Below are positions 1 to 5,708 of a stretch of DNA of 6,217 bases, piece by piece. The position numbers and the translations under genes were made by a program. Within the stretch, counting starts at the first letter, position 1. Each line of letters begins with the position of its first letter. The stretch lies in assembly GCA_002397355.1 (NCBI GenBank), contig DHAI01000002.1, positions 26,162-32,378 on the forward strand, written 5' to 3'. The DNA is from Ruminococcaceae bacterium UBA4958. Lineage in GTDB: Bacteria; Bacillota; Clostridia; Oscillospirales; Acutalibacteraceae. The notes beneath the pieces are model-generated. The model was given only the letters and a program-made list of their open reading frames with translations, was not told where the DNA came from and ran no database searches.

Positions 1-41
1 GTGTGATTCCAAAGCCGACGGTACAGTCCGGATGAAAGAAG
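1..41 (+). promoter_or_regulatory. FMN riboswitch (RFN element), 3' portion only
   Basis: Bases 1-41 match the conserved 3' part of the FMN aptamer: a GATTCC..AAGCCGACGG segment followed by AGTCCGGATGAAAGAAG, which closes the aptamer (3' strand of P1 and its junction). The 5' half lies outside the window, so the whole fold cannot be checked. The element stands directly upstream of an intrinsic terminator (71-101) and ribU, the classic arrangement for FMN control of riboflavin uptake. From family knowledge, FMN binding favours the terminator and turns transport off. A 7-bp A/T-rich hairpin (46-63, CGCATTT / AAATGCG with loop TATT) lies between aptamer and terminator and may be part of the expression platform. 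Confidence 0.9.
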
Positions 42-70
42 CGCGCGCATTTTATTAAATGCGTATTTCC

Positions 71-101
71 GCCCCGCGGGATTATCCCGCGGGGCATTTT
101 T
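71..101 (+). terminator. Intrinsic terminator of the FMN riboswitch
   Basis: A perfect 11-bp stem, GCCCCGCGGGA (71-81) and TCCCGCGGGGC (85-95), encloses the loop TTA and is followed by ATTTTT (96-101). It sits 30 bases after the aptamer and before the ribU ribosome-binding site, so it is the transcriptional off-state of the switch. Its position also rules out the in-frame ATG at 59 as the ribU start, because that codon lies in the riboswitch leader. Confidence 0.9.
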
Positions 102-136
102 CGTTGGCAGCCGGAAAAAAAGGAGTCGTAAAATCC

Positions 137-766
137 ATGAAAAACATCGAAACATGGAAACGCAGTTCATCTCGGCTGACTACCCGCACGCTCGCGCAGA
201 TCGGCATTCTTTCCGCCGTTGCGTTCCTGCTGATGACGATTGAATTTCCGCTCTGGTTTTTGCCCGGCTTTTATAAGCTGGACCTCAGTGAGATTCCTGT
301 GCTGATCGGCGCGTTCGCGATGGGTCCGCTCGCCGGTGCGGGAATCGAGCTCGTCAAGGTGCTGCTGTACTTTTTTCTGCACGGCAGTTCCACTTTCGGC
401 GTGGGGGACTTCGCAAGTTTTCTCATCGGCTGCTGCCTTGCCGTGCCGGCCGCGCTGATCTACGAGAGGAAGAAGACGAAGAAGAACGCGCTTCTCGGCA
501 TGGCTGCCGGCACGCTGCTGATGACGGTTGCCGGCGCGCTCGCCAACGCCTACGTGCTGCTGCCGCTCTACTCTGCGGCGTTCCACATGCCCATGGCCGA
601 GCTGGTCGCGATGGGAACGAAGATCAACCCGTCTATCACGGACCTTTCCTCTTTCGTCTTTCTTGCCGTGGTGCCGTTCAACCTGCTGAAGGGCGCGGTC
701 GTTTCCGCGTTTACCTTTCTGCTCTACAAGCGCGTCAGCCCGATCCTACACGGAAGGTTTTTCTGA
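137..766 (+). CDS. ribU: Riboflavin ECF transporter S component RibU
   Basis: This 209-residue integral membrane protein is the substrate-binding (S) subunit of an energy-coupling factor importer. It binds riboflavin and works with the shared EcfA/A'/T module, which is not in this window. Hydrophobic segments lie near residues 20-36, 47-66, 68-82, 88-109, 117-144 and 174-198, fitting the six-helix RibU fold. Family hallmarks are DLSEIPVLIGAF (49-60), GPLAGAGIELVK (63-74), GVGDFASFLIG (88-98) and FNLLKG (181-186). A short basic stretch, ERKKTKK (110-116), forms a cytoplasmic loop. The start at 137 is chosen because AGGAG lies at 121-125 and the upstream in-frame ATG at 59 precedes the riboswitch terminator. 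FMN control by the upstream element supports the substrate. The gene appears monocistronic, since metK has its own promoter and switch. Confidence 0.93.
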   Translation: MKNIETWKRSSSRLTTRTLAQIGILSAVAFLLMTIEFPLWFLPGFYKLDLSEIPVLIGAFAMGPLAGAGIELVKVLLYFFLHGSSTFGVGDFASFLIGCCLAVPAALIYERKKTKKNALLGMAAGTLLMTVAGALANAYVLLPLYSAAFHMPMAELVAMGTKINPSITDLSSFVFLAVVPFNLLKGAVVSAFTFLLYKRVSPILHGRFF

Positions 767-796
767 AATTTTTCGACAGATCGAACGTTTTGTATA

Positions 797-825
797 TTTA
801 CGCCGCGCAGCAAATCTGGTACAAT
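797..825 (+). promoter_or_regulatory. Promoter of metK (extended -10)
   Basis: A -35 box TTTACG (797-802, 4/6 to consensus) and a -10 box TACAAT (820-825, 5/6) are separated by 17 bases. TGG stands directly before the -10, giving an extended -10 motif. Transcription should start near 832, about 15 bases before the SAM aptamer, as expected for a riboswitch leader. A vegetative (sigma-A-like) promoter is inferred. Confidence 0.72.
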
Positions 826-846
826 CAACTTATAAATTGAATATGC

Positions 847-941
847 CCTTATCGAGAGTGACGGAGGGAACAGGCCCTGTGATGTCCGACAACCTGCCGT
901 TCGGCAAGGTGCCAAATCCTGCGGGAGACCGAAAGATGAGG
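847..941 (+). promoter_or_regulatory. SAM-I (S-box) riboswitch aptamer
   Basis: The S-box consensus is complete. CTTATCGAGAG (848-858) opens it, followed by GGAGGGA (863-869), GGCCCTGTGATG (873-884), CCGACAACC (886-894), AAGGTGCCAAATCCTGC (906-922) and a closing GATGAGG (935-941). P1 pairs CCTTATC (847-853) with GATGAGG (935-941), 7 bp with one G-U pair. P3 is the TGCC-GTTC-GGCA hairpin (895-906). The aptamer senses S-adenosylmethionine, the product of the downstream metK. An antiterminator can be traced by eye: CCGAA (929-933) with TTCGG (960-964), and ATGA (936-939) with TCAT (952-955). It competes with both P1 and the terminator, so SAM binding should release the terminator and stop metK transcription. 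Confidence 0.95.
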
Positions 942-953
942 TTTTGCTTTGTC

Positions 954-990
954 ATGCCGTTCGGTTTTCCGGACGGCATATTTCTTTTTT
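954..990 (+). terminator. Intrinsic terminator of the SAM-I riboswitch
   Basis: ATGCCGTTCGG (954-964) pairs with CCGGACGGCAT (969-979), 11 bp with one G-U pair, around a TTTT loop. The tail ATTTCTTTTTT (980-990) follows. It begins 12 bases after the aptamer and shares its 5' arm with the proposed antiterminator, the usual design for transcriptional S-box control. Confidence 0.93.
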
Positions 991-991
991 G

Positions 992-1014
992 GGCGGGCCG
1001 GCGGAAGCCCGCCG
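992..1014 (+). other. GC-rich hairpin in the metK leader, downstream of the terminator
   Basis: GGCGGGC (992-998) can pair with GCCCGCC (1007-1013). In an alternative register, CGGCGG (999-1004) pairs with CCGCCG (1009-1014) around an AAGC loop. No U-tract follows, so it is not a terminator. It would only be present in read-through (low SAM) transcripts and lies about 40 bases before the metK start. A role in mRNA stability is possible but unproven. Confidence 0.4.
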
Positions 1015-1056
1015 TTCCCTGGCGCAATTTTCGCGAGAATGAAATGGGGGTTTTTT

Positions 1057-2238
1057 ATGTCAAAGCATTTTTTTACGTCGGAATCCGTTACGGAAGGACA
1101 TCCCGATAAAATCTGCGACCAGATCGCCGACGCCGTGCTCGACGCCATCCTCGAGCAGGACCCGAAGGCCCATGTCGCCTGCGAAGTGACCGCTTCCACA
1201 GGGGTCATCCACGTGATGGGCGAGATTTCCACCGATTGTTACGTCGATATTCCCGCCATCGCGCGCGGCGTCGTCAAGGATATCGGCTATGACAACCCGG
1301 AGTGCGGCTTCGACGGCAACACCTGCGGCGTCCTTACCTCCATCGACATGCAGTCGCCGGATATCGCGCTGGGCGTGAACCGCTCGTTCGAGGCGCAGAA
1401 CGGCTCCGTCGATGCGGACGACCTCGTCGGCGCCGGCGACCAGGGCATGGTGTTCGGCTACGCCTGCGACGAGACGCCGGAACTGATGCCCCTGGCCATT
1501 TCGCTGGCACATCAGCTTGCCAGACGCCTGGCCGACGTCCGCAAGAACGGCACGCTCGCCTATCTGCGCCCGGACGGGAAGACGCAGGTCACCATCGAGT
1601 ACGACGGCGACACGCCCGTCCGCGTGGATGCGATTGTCGTCTCGGCGCAGCACGACCCGCAGGTTTCCCTCGAGCAGATCCGCAGGGACATCAAGGAGCA
1701 CGTCATCCGCGCCGTCATCCCCGCCAAGTGGCTGGATGAGAACACGAAGTATTACATCAATCCCACGGGGCGCTTCGTGATCGGCGGCCCGCTGGGAGAC
1801 AGCGGGCTCACCGGCAGAAAGATCATCGTCGACACCTACGGCGGCTACGGCCGGAACGGCGGCGGCGCTTTGTCCGGCAAAGACCCCACGAAGGTGGACC
1901 GCTCCGGAAACTATGCGGCGCGTTACGTTGCGAAGAATATCGTCGCGGCCGGCCTTGCGAAAAAGTGCGAGGTGCAGGTCGCCTATGCGATCGGCGTCGC
2001 GCACCCGGTTTCCGTCGCCGTGAATACGTTCGGCACGTCGGATTACCCGGACGAGAAGCTTGCGAACGCGGTGAATAAGGTTTTCGACCTGCGTCCGAAC
2101 GCGATCATCCGCAAGCTTGACCTGCGTAGGCCGATCTACCGCAGCGTAGCCAACTACGGCCAGATGGGACGCGAAGACCTGAACGTCCCGTGGGAGAAAC
2201 GCGACAAGGCGGATGCCCTGAGGGCGGCTCTCCGGTAA
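1057..2238 (+). CDS. metK: S-adenosylmethionine synthetase (methionine adenosyltransferase)
   Basis: This cytoplasmic enzyme of 393 residues makes S-adenosylmethionine from ATP and methionine, releasing phosphate and pyrophosphate. Its length is close to that of other bacterial MetK proteins. Seen motifs are GHPDK (14-18, with the catalytic histidine H15 and metal-binding D17), [11 protein letters not shown] (125-135, the first family signature), the [21 protein letters not shown] region (235-255), and [16 protein letters not shown] (268-283), the P-loop-like second signature. In that signature the usually conserved phenylalanine is leucine 272 (codon TTG at 1870-1872). The ATG at 1057 is chosen because it begins the canonical [18 protein letters not shown] and follows GGGGG (1046-1050) by 6 bases. 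Upstream in-frame codons fall in the terminator and leader. Control is by the SAM-I riboswitch, so the product represses its own synthesis. A terminator follows 30 bases after the stop. Confidence 0.97.
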   Translation: MSKHFFTSESVTEGHPDKICDQIADAVLDAILEQDPKAHVACEVTASTGVIHVMGEISTDCYVDIPAIARGVVKDIGYDNPECGFDGNTCGVLTSIDMQSPDIALGVNRSFEAQNGSVDADDLVGAGDQGMVFGYACDETPELMPLAISLAHQLARRLADVRKNGTLAYLRPDGKTQVTIEYDGDTPVRVDAIVVSAQHDPQVSLEQIRRDIKEHVIRAVIPAKWLDENTKYYINPTGRFVIGGPLGDSGLTGRKIIVDTYGGYGRNGGGALSGKDPTKVDRSGNYAARYVAKNIVAAGLAKKCEVQVAYAIGVAHPVSVAVNTFGTSDYPDEKLANAVNKVFDLRPNAIIRKLDLRRPIYRSVANYGQMGREDLNVPWEKRDKADALRAALR

Positions 2239-2256
2239 GAAACCTTTTTTTCCCGT

Positions 2257-2286
2257 TTGTCAATTCTGCACCCCGGCACATAAACT
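2257..2286 (+). promoter_or_regulatory. Possible promoter for the small membrane-protein gene
   Basis: TTGTCA (2257-2262, 5/6 to the -35 consensus) is followed after 18 bases by TAAACT (2281-2286, 4/6 to the -10 consensus), which lies in the loop of the metK terminator. If used, transcription would start near 2293, inside the 3' arm of the terminator, giving a very short leader of about 11 bases. The weak -10 box makes this tentative. Confidence 0.35.
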
Positions 2287-2303
2287 GTGCTGGGGTGATT
2301 TTT
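2269..2303 (+). terminator. Intrinsic terminator after metK, overlapping the next gene's RBS
   Basis: CACCCCGGCACA (2269-2280) pairs with TGTGCTGGGGTG (2286-2297), 12 bp with one G-U pair, around the loop TAAAC. ATTTTT (2298-2303) follows and runs straight into the ATG at 2304. The GGGGTGA at 2292-2298 is the only Shine-Dalgarno-like sequence for that ATG, so the same hairpin would both end metK transcripts and mask the ribosome-binding site in any read-through RNA. Confidence 0.85.
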
Positions 2304-2636
2304 ATGCCGGACCTGTTTTTCCAGTGCCTTTTCGCCTTGCTGGCAATCTTTGGCGCCGTCGATCTGGTGCGCTCGGTGTTCCTCTATGCGTTCCGGAAAA
2401 GCTGTCCCGCCGGCCATTACCTGATGTTTTCGATTTCCGGCCACGACGAGCAGGCGGAGCTGCGCCTGCGCTGCGCCGTTTCGCGCGCGGCGCGCATCGG
2501 CGCGGAAACCCGGGTCGTTTGCCTGGACCGCGGCATGGACGGCGAAACACGGCGCGTCTGCGAGCTTTTCTGCGGAGATCATCCGGCGGTGATCCTCTGT
2601 ACGCCGGAGGAATTTGAAAAAAACTGGGTGCGCTGA
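2304..2636 (+). CDS. Small single-pass membrane protein of unknown function
   Basis: I do not recognise this 110-residue protein. Residues 5-28 form a strongly hydrophobic segment followed by the basic YAFRK (28-32), so it is probably anchored with the C-terminal part in the cytoplasm. The rest (about 40-110) looks like a small soluble alpha/beta domain: a strand MFSIS (41-45), a helix rich in Arg and Ala (51-65), a strand RVVCLDRGMDGE (70-81), a helix (82-90) and a strand AVILC (95-99), then a Pro-Glu-rich end. The order and the LDRGMDGETRR stretch recall the first half of a family 2 glycosyltransferase (VVDDGSTDxT type), but the aspartates are not conserved and this is only a resemblance. 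Seven cysteines are present. The ATG at 2304 is preceded by GGGGTGA after 5 bases. The gene lies between a terminator and the recD2 promoter, so it may be transcribed alone. Confidence 0.72.
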   Translation: MPDLFFQCLFALLAIFGAVDLVRSVFLYAFRKSCPAGHYLMFSISGHDEQAELRLRCAVSRAARIGAETRVVCLDRGMDGETRRVCELFCGDHPAVILCTPEEFEKNWVR

Positions 2637-2637
2637 T

Positions 2638-2666
2638 TTGCAAATGTTCCTGCGATCAGCTATACT
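2638..2666 (+). promoter_or_regulatory. Promoter of the recD2-comF operon
   Basis: TTGCAA (2638-2643, 4/6) and TATACT (2661-2666, 5/6) are separated by exactly 17 bases. The -35 box starts 2 bases after the preceding stop codon. The predicted start near 2673 leaves a leader of roughly 28 bases before the GTG at 2701, consistent with that start. A vegetative promoter is inferred. Confidence 0.72.
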
Positions 2667-2700
2667 TAAATGCAGTCTGAAAGGAATCCGGGGGAGCCTT

Positions 2701-4932
2701 GTGGGAAAAGAAAAACTGTTGGAAATGGACGGTTCGGTGGAACAAGTCGTTTACCGGAACGAAAAGAACGGATACGCCGTCATTGAACTGAACAACGGGA
2801 AAGAACTCGTCCCGGTTGTCGGCACCATGCCGTTTGTCGGCGTGGGGGAAGAGCTTCACATCGCCGGCGGCTGGACGGTCAGCCAGACTTACGGCCCGCA
2901 GTTCAAGGCGAGCAGCGTGGAGCGCTCCAGCCCGTCGGACGCCGCCGCGATGCTGAAGTATCTCTCGTCCGGCGCCATCAAGGGCATCGGCCCGGCAATC
3001 GCGAAAAAGATCGTGGACACCTTCGGGGAGAACTCGCTCAAGATCCTGGAAAAGGAACCGGAACGCCTGAGCGAAATCAAAGGCATCACGCGTGCGAAGG
3101 CCGTTCGTGCCGGCGCGGAATTTCAGCGCGTCGGCGGCATCCGCGAGACGATGATGAAGCTTTCCGGTTTCGGTATCACGCCGGAAGAGGCGGTGCGCGT
3201 CTGGAAGACGTTCGGCCCGCAGGCCGAGGAGCAGATCCGGCAGAATCCGTACTGCCTTTGCTCCGACGGCCTGCGGATCGATTTCGCGCGCGCGGACCGC
3301 ATCGCGGCGATGCAGGAGCGTCCGCAGGACGACCGCTGCCGCCTGCGGGCGGGCGTCACGCATGTTCTCAAGCACAACGAGGGAAACGGTCACACCTGCC
3401 TGCCCGCGGACAAGCTGATCGCCGCTGCCGCGCGTATGCTCGGCGTACCTCAGGAAAGCGCCGCGGAGGCGCTGGAAGAGCTGAAAGCGGGTTCTGCCCT
3501 GGTCTCGCGCGAATTCCGGGGCAGGGAGTTCCTCTTTACACCGTCTCTGTACCGTTCGGAAACCTACATCGCGGGGCGCATCCGCATGATGCTCCGCTTT
3601 CCAGCAAAGCCCGTCGCCGGCGTGGACGGCTACCTTTCCACCATAGAGGCCGAGGAGCGGATTCAGTACGCGGAGCTGCAGAAGGAGGCAGTCCGGCAGG
3701 CGCTTACCAAAGGCATGCTGATCCTGACGGGCGGGCCCGGAACGGGGAAGACGACGACGCTCAACGCCATGATCCGCATTCTGAGCCTTACGGGGGAAAA
3801 GGTTCTCCTCGCGGCCCCGACCGGCCGGGCGGCGAAACGCATGTCGGAATTGACGGGGAGCGAAGCGAAAACGATCCACCGCCTGCTCCGCGTGAAGTGG
3901 GACGAGAACGACAACCCGGAATTTGAAAAAAACGAAAAAGATCTGCTCGAGTGCGACACGCTGATCCTCGACGAGCTTTCCATGGTGGACGCGCCGCTTT
4001 TCGAGGCGGTGCTCCGCGCGCTGCCGCTCGGCTGCCGCCTTGTGCTGGTGGGGGACTGCGACCAGCTTCCTTCCGTCGGGCCCGGGAACGTGCTGGGCGA
4101 CCTCATCGCTTCGGGGCATATCCCCGTAGTGCAGCTGCGCGAAGTGTTCCGGCAGTCCATGAAGAGTCTGATCGTCGCCAACGCGCACAGGATCGTGGAG
4201 GGAAAGGCGCCGGATCTCACGGTGCATACTTCCGACTTCTTTTTTCTGCCTTACCGCTCTGCGGAGGAGATCGGCTCCGTCGTCGCCGATCTCTGCGCCA
4301 GGCGGCTGCCGGCCAGCTACGGCTATTCCCCGCTGACCGACATCCAGGTGCTTTCCCCGGGCCATAAGGGGGAGCTCGGCACGGCCGAACTGAACCGCAG
4401 ACTGCAGCAGGCGATCAATCCGCCGGCTCCGGACAAAAAGGAGATCAGGATCAACGGCTTTTTGTTCCGCGAGGGCGACAAGGTCATGCAGTCCAAGAAC
4501 GATTACGATCTGCCCTGGGTGAAGGACGACGGCACTTACGGCGAAGGCGTGTTCAACGGCGACCTCGGCATTCTGGAAAAGATCGACCGGCGCGCCTCCA
4601 CGCTGACCGTGCGCATGGACGACCGCACGGTTTCCTACGAGACGGAGTCGGCGCAGGAGCTGGAGCAGGCTTATGCGATGACGGTCCATAAAAGCCAGGG
4701 CAACGAGTTCCCGGCGGTCGTTATCCCCATGTACCGCACGGCGCCGCAGCTCTGTTACCGCAACCTCCTCTATACCGCCATCACAAGGGCCAAGTCTTTG
4801 CTGATCCTTGTCGGGCACCCGGAAATGGTAAACGCGATGGTCGCAAACAACCGCAAAACGCGCCGCTATACCGGTTTGTGCGATCTTTTGCTGGAGGATA
4901 GGGAAGATGAAAATGGGCAAAATGAAGCCTGA
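2701..4932 (+). CDS. recD2: RecD2-type DNA helicase (SF1B, 5'-3')
   Basis: This 743-residue cytoplasmic ATP-dependent helicase of the RecD2 (YrrC) family unwinds DNA in the 5'-3' direction and is linked to repair and replication-fork maintenance in bacteria that lack RecBCD. An N-terminal OB-like region (about 11-75) precedes helix-hairpin-helix DNA-binding motifs: AIKGIGPAIAKKI (92-104), LSEIKGITRAKAV (123-135) and a third near 152-172. The motor follows: Walker A GGPGTGKT (344-351), motif Ia APTGRAAKRM (372-381), Walker B LILDELSMVD (421-430), motif III GDCDQLPSVG (451-460), motif IV QLREVFRQS (478-486), motif V MTVHKSQGNEF (660-670) and motif VI LLYTAITRAKS (689-699). All key residues are present and the length is normal for the family. 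GTG 2701 is chosen because GGGGGAG lies at 2690-2696 and the promoter at 2638-2666 would exclude longer forms. ATG 2725 and TTG 2614 are in-frame alternatives. The 4-base RBS spacing is short. Confidence 0.95.
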   Translation: MGKEKLLEMDGSVEQVVYRNEKNGYAVIELNNGKELVPVVGTMPFVGVGEELHIAGGWTVSQTYGPQFKASSVERSSPSDAAAMLKYLSSGAIKGIGPAIAKKIVDTFGENSLKILEKEPERLSEIKGITRAKAVRAGAEFQRVGGIRETMMKLSGFGITPEEAVRVWKTFGPQAEEQIRQNPYCLCSDGLRIDFARADRIAAMQERPQDDRCRLRAGVTHVLKHNEGNGHTCLPADKLIAAAARMLGVPQESAAEALEELKAGSALVSREFRGREFLFTPSLYRSETYIAGRIRMMLRFPAKPVAGVDGYLSTIEAEERIQYAELQKEAVRQALTKGMLILTGGPGTGKTTTLNAMIRILSLTGEKVLLAAPTGRAAKRMSELTGSEAKTIHRLLRVKWDENDNPEFEKNEKDLLECDTLILDELSMVDAPLFEAVLRALPLGCRLVLVGDCDQLPSVGPGNVLGDLIASGHIPVVQLREVFRQSMKSLIVANAHRIVEGKAPDLTVHTSDFFFLPYRSAEEIGSVVADLCARRLPASYGYSPLTDIQVLSPGHKGELGTAELNRRLQQAINPPAPDKKEIRINGFLFREGDKVMQSKNDYDLPWVKDDGTYGEGVFNGDLGILEKIDRRASTLTVRMDDRTVSYETESAQELEQAYAMTVHKSQGNEFPAVVIPMYRTAPQLCYRNLLYTAITRAKSLLILVGHPEMVNAMVANNRKTRRYTGLCDLLLEDREDENGQNEA

Positions 4933-5617
4933 AAGGATCGCGCGGTTTGCCATCGATCTTCTGTTTCCGCCGCGCTGCGTGTTCTGCGGGGCGGTCGTCC
5001 CGCCCGGCTCGCAGATCTGCCGGGAATGCGCGGCGCAGATCCGGCCGTCCGGCGAAGTTCGGTGCGAGCCGCTGCCGCTCAGAGACAGAAAAGTTCTATG
5101 CGCTTTTCTGTACCCCTACGAGGGAAAGGTGCGGGACTCCGTCCTGGATTTCAAGTTTCACGGCAGGAAGGAAAACGCCGCGTTCTACGCCAGGCAGCTG
5201 GCCGCGCGGGTAAGACTCGCCTTTCCCGGTGCGGGCTTCGATTTCGTCACCTCCGTTCCGCTTTCCGCCGAGCGGAAAAAGGAGCGCGGCTACGACCAGT
5301 CGGAACTGGTCGCGGCGAAGCTGGCGCGGGAGCTTGGTGTTCCCTACCGGGCCAGCCTGAAAAAAGTCCGCGGAAACCGGGTGCAGCATCTTCTGGGCCG
5401 GCTGGAGCGCGCCGAAAACGTGAAGGGCGTTTACCGGCTCGTCGGGCAGGACGCCGCGGACGGGAAGCGGATCCTTCTGGTGGACGACATCGTCACGACG
5501 GGGTACACTCTGGCGGAATGCGCCTCTGTCCTGCTTTGCGGCGGAGCGGCCGACGTGTCCTGCGCTGCGGTGGCAAAAGCGTTTCCGGAGCAGGTTGAAA
5601 ACAGCCGCTCTCTGTAA
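4907..5617 (+). CDS. comF: ComF family phosphoribosyltransferase-like protein
   Basis: This 236-residue soluble protein is a member of the ComF/GntX family. In naturally competent bacteria ComF acts in the cytoplasm in DNA uptake, and its exact reaction is unsettled. An N-terminal zinc ribbon uses C24, C27, C38 and C41 (CVFC and CREC). The C-terminal phosphoribosyltransferase fold shows SVPLS (116-120), ERGYDQSELVA (126-136) and the PRPP-binding LLVDDIVTTGYTL (190-202). The usual conserved Gln/Arg/Asn block appears as Q160, R165 and N171. The ATG at 4907 has GGAGG at 4893-4897, nine bases upstream. ATGs at 4913 and 4922 are alternatives. It overlaps recD2 by 26 bases, so the two are probably co-transcribed and translationally coupled, suggesting a shared role in DNA metabolism. 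No other competence gene is in the window. The PRTase motif has both acidic residues (D193, D194). Confidence 0.93.
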   Translation: MKMGKMKPERIARFAIDLLFPPRCVFCGAVVPPGSQICRECAAQIRPSGEVRCEPLPLRDRKVLCAFLYPYEGKVRDSVLDFKFHGRKENAAFYARQLAARVRLAFPGAGFDFVTSVPLSAERKKERGYDQSELVAAKLARELGVPYRASLKKVRGNRVQHLLGRLERAENVKGVYRLVGQDAADGKRILLVDDIVTTGYTLAECASVLLCGGAADVSCAAVAKAFPEQVENSRSL

Positions 5618-5623
5618 TATAAT
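5595..5623 (+). promoter_or_regulatory. Strong promoter of the mreB-like gene, inside the comF 3' end
   Basis: TTGAAA (5595-5600, 5/6) and a perfect TATAAT (5618-5623) are separated by 17 bases. The -35 lies in the last codons of comF and the -10 starts at the base after its stop. Transcription would start near 5630, giving a leader of about 79 bases before the GTG at 5709. It is the closest match to consensus in the window. Confidence 0.82.
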
Positions 5624-5658
5624 AAAGAAAATCCGGGAAAAACAATAAAATACGGCGC

Positions 5659-5679
5659 GCCGTGCGGCAAACGCACGGC
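5659..5679 (+). other. Hairpin in the mreB leader
   Basis: GCCGTGCG (5659-5666) pairs perfectly with CGCACGGC (5672-5679) around a GCAAA loop. No U-tract follows on the + strand (TGCCATCATG), so it is not a canonical terminator in the gene direction. It lies entirely in the leader predicted from the upstream promoter and ends 29 bases before the start codon. On the - strand it is followed by a T-rich run, but there is no - strand gene to terminate. It may stabilise the mRNA or weakly attenuate it. Confidence 0.5.
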
Positions 5680-5708
5680 TGCCATCATGATAGATTGGAC
5701 GTGATTCT

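Noticed and set aside
59..136. N-terminal extension of RibU from the ATG at 59
   Set aside because: This segment is the riboswitch expression platform with an 11-bp terminator. The translated residues do not look like RibU, and AGGAG at 121-125 supports the ATG at 137.
772..792. Possible ribU terminator: TTCGA (772-776) with TCGAA (781-785), then CGTTTTGT
   Set aside because: The stem is only 5 bp with few GC pairs and a short, broken U-run. It might weakly terminate, but I cannot support it as a feature.
949..1056. Upstream extension of MetK
   Set aside because: It covers the riboswitch terminator and leader; MetK homologues begin at the [18 protein letters not shown] sequence coded from 1057.
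837..1109. Small + strand ORF overlapping the SAM riboswitch
   Set aside because: It spans the aptamer and terminator, whose RNA structure explains the conservation; no RBS before its start and no recognisable protein feature.
1060..2004. 314-codon open frame on the - strand opposite metK
   Set aside because: It is a shadow of the metK codon pattern, with no RBS or domain evidence.
2656..4953. 765-codon open frame on the - strand opposite recD2
   Set aside because: It is antisense to a fully conserved helicase. The protein is rich in Arg, His and Ala with no recognisable domain, as expected for a GC-rich shadow frame.
5654..5661. GGCGCGCC palindrome as a protein-binding site
   Set aside because: It is short, partly inside the 5659-5679 hairpin, and expected by chance in GC-rich DNA.
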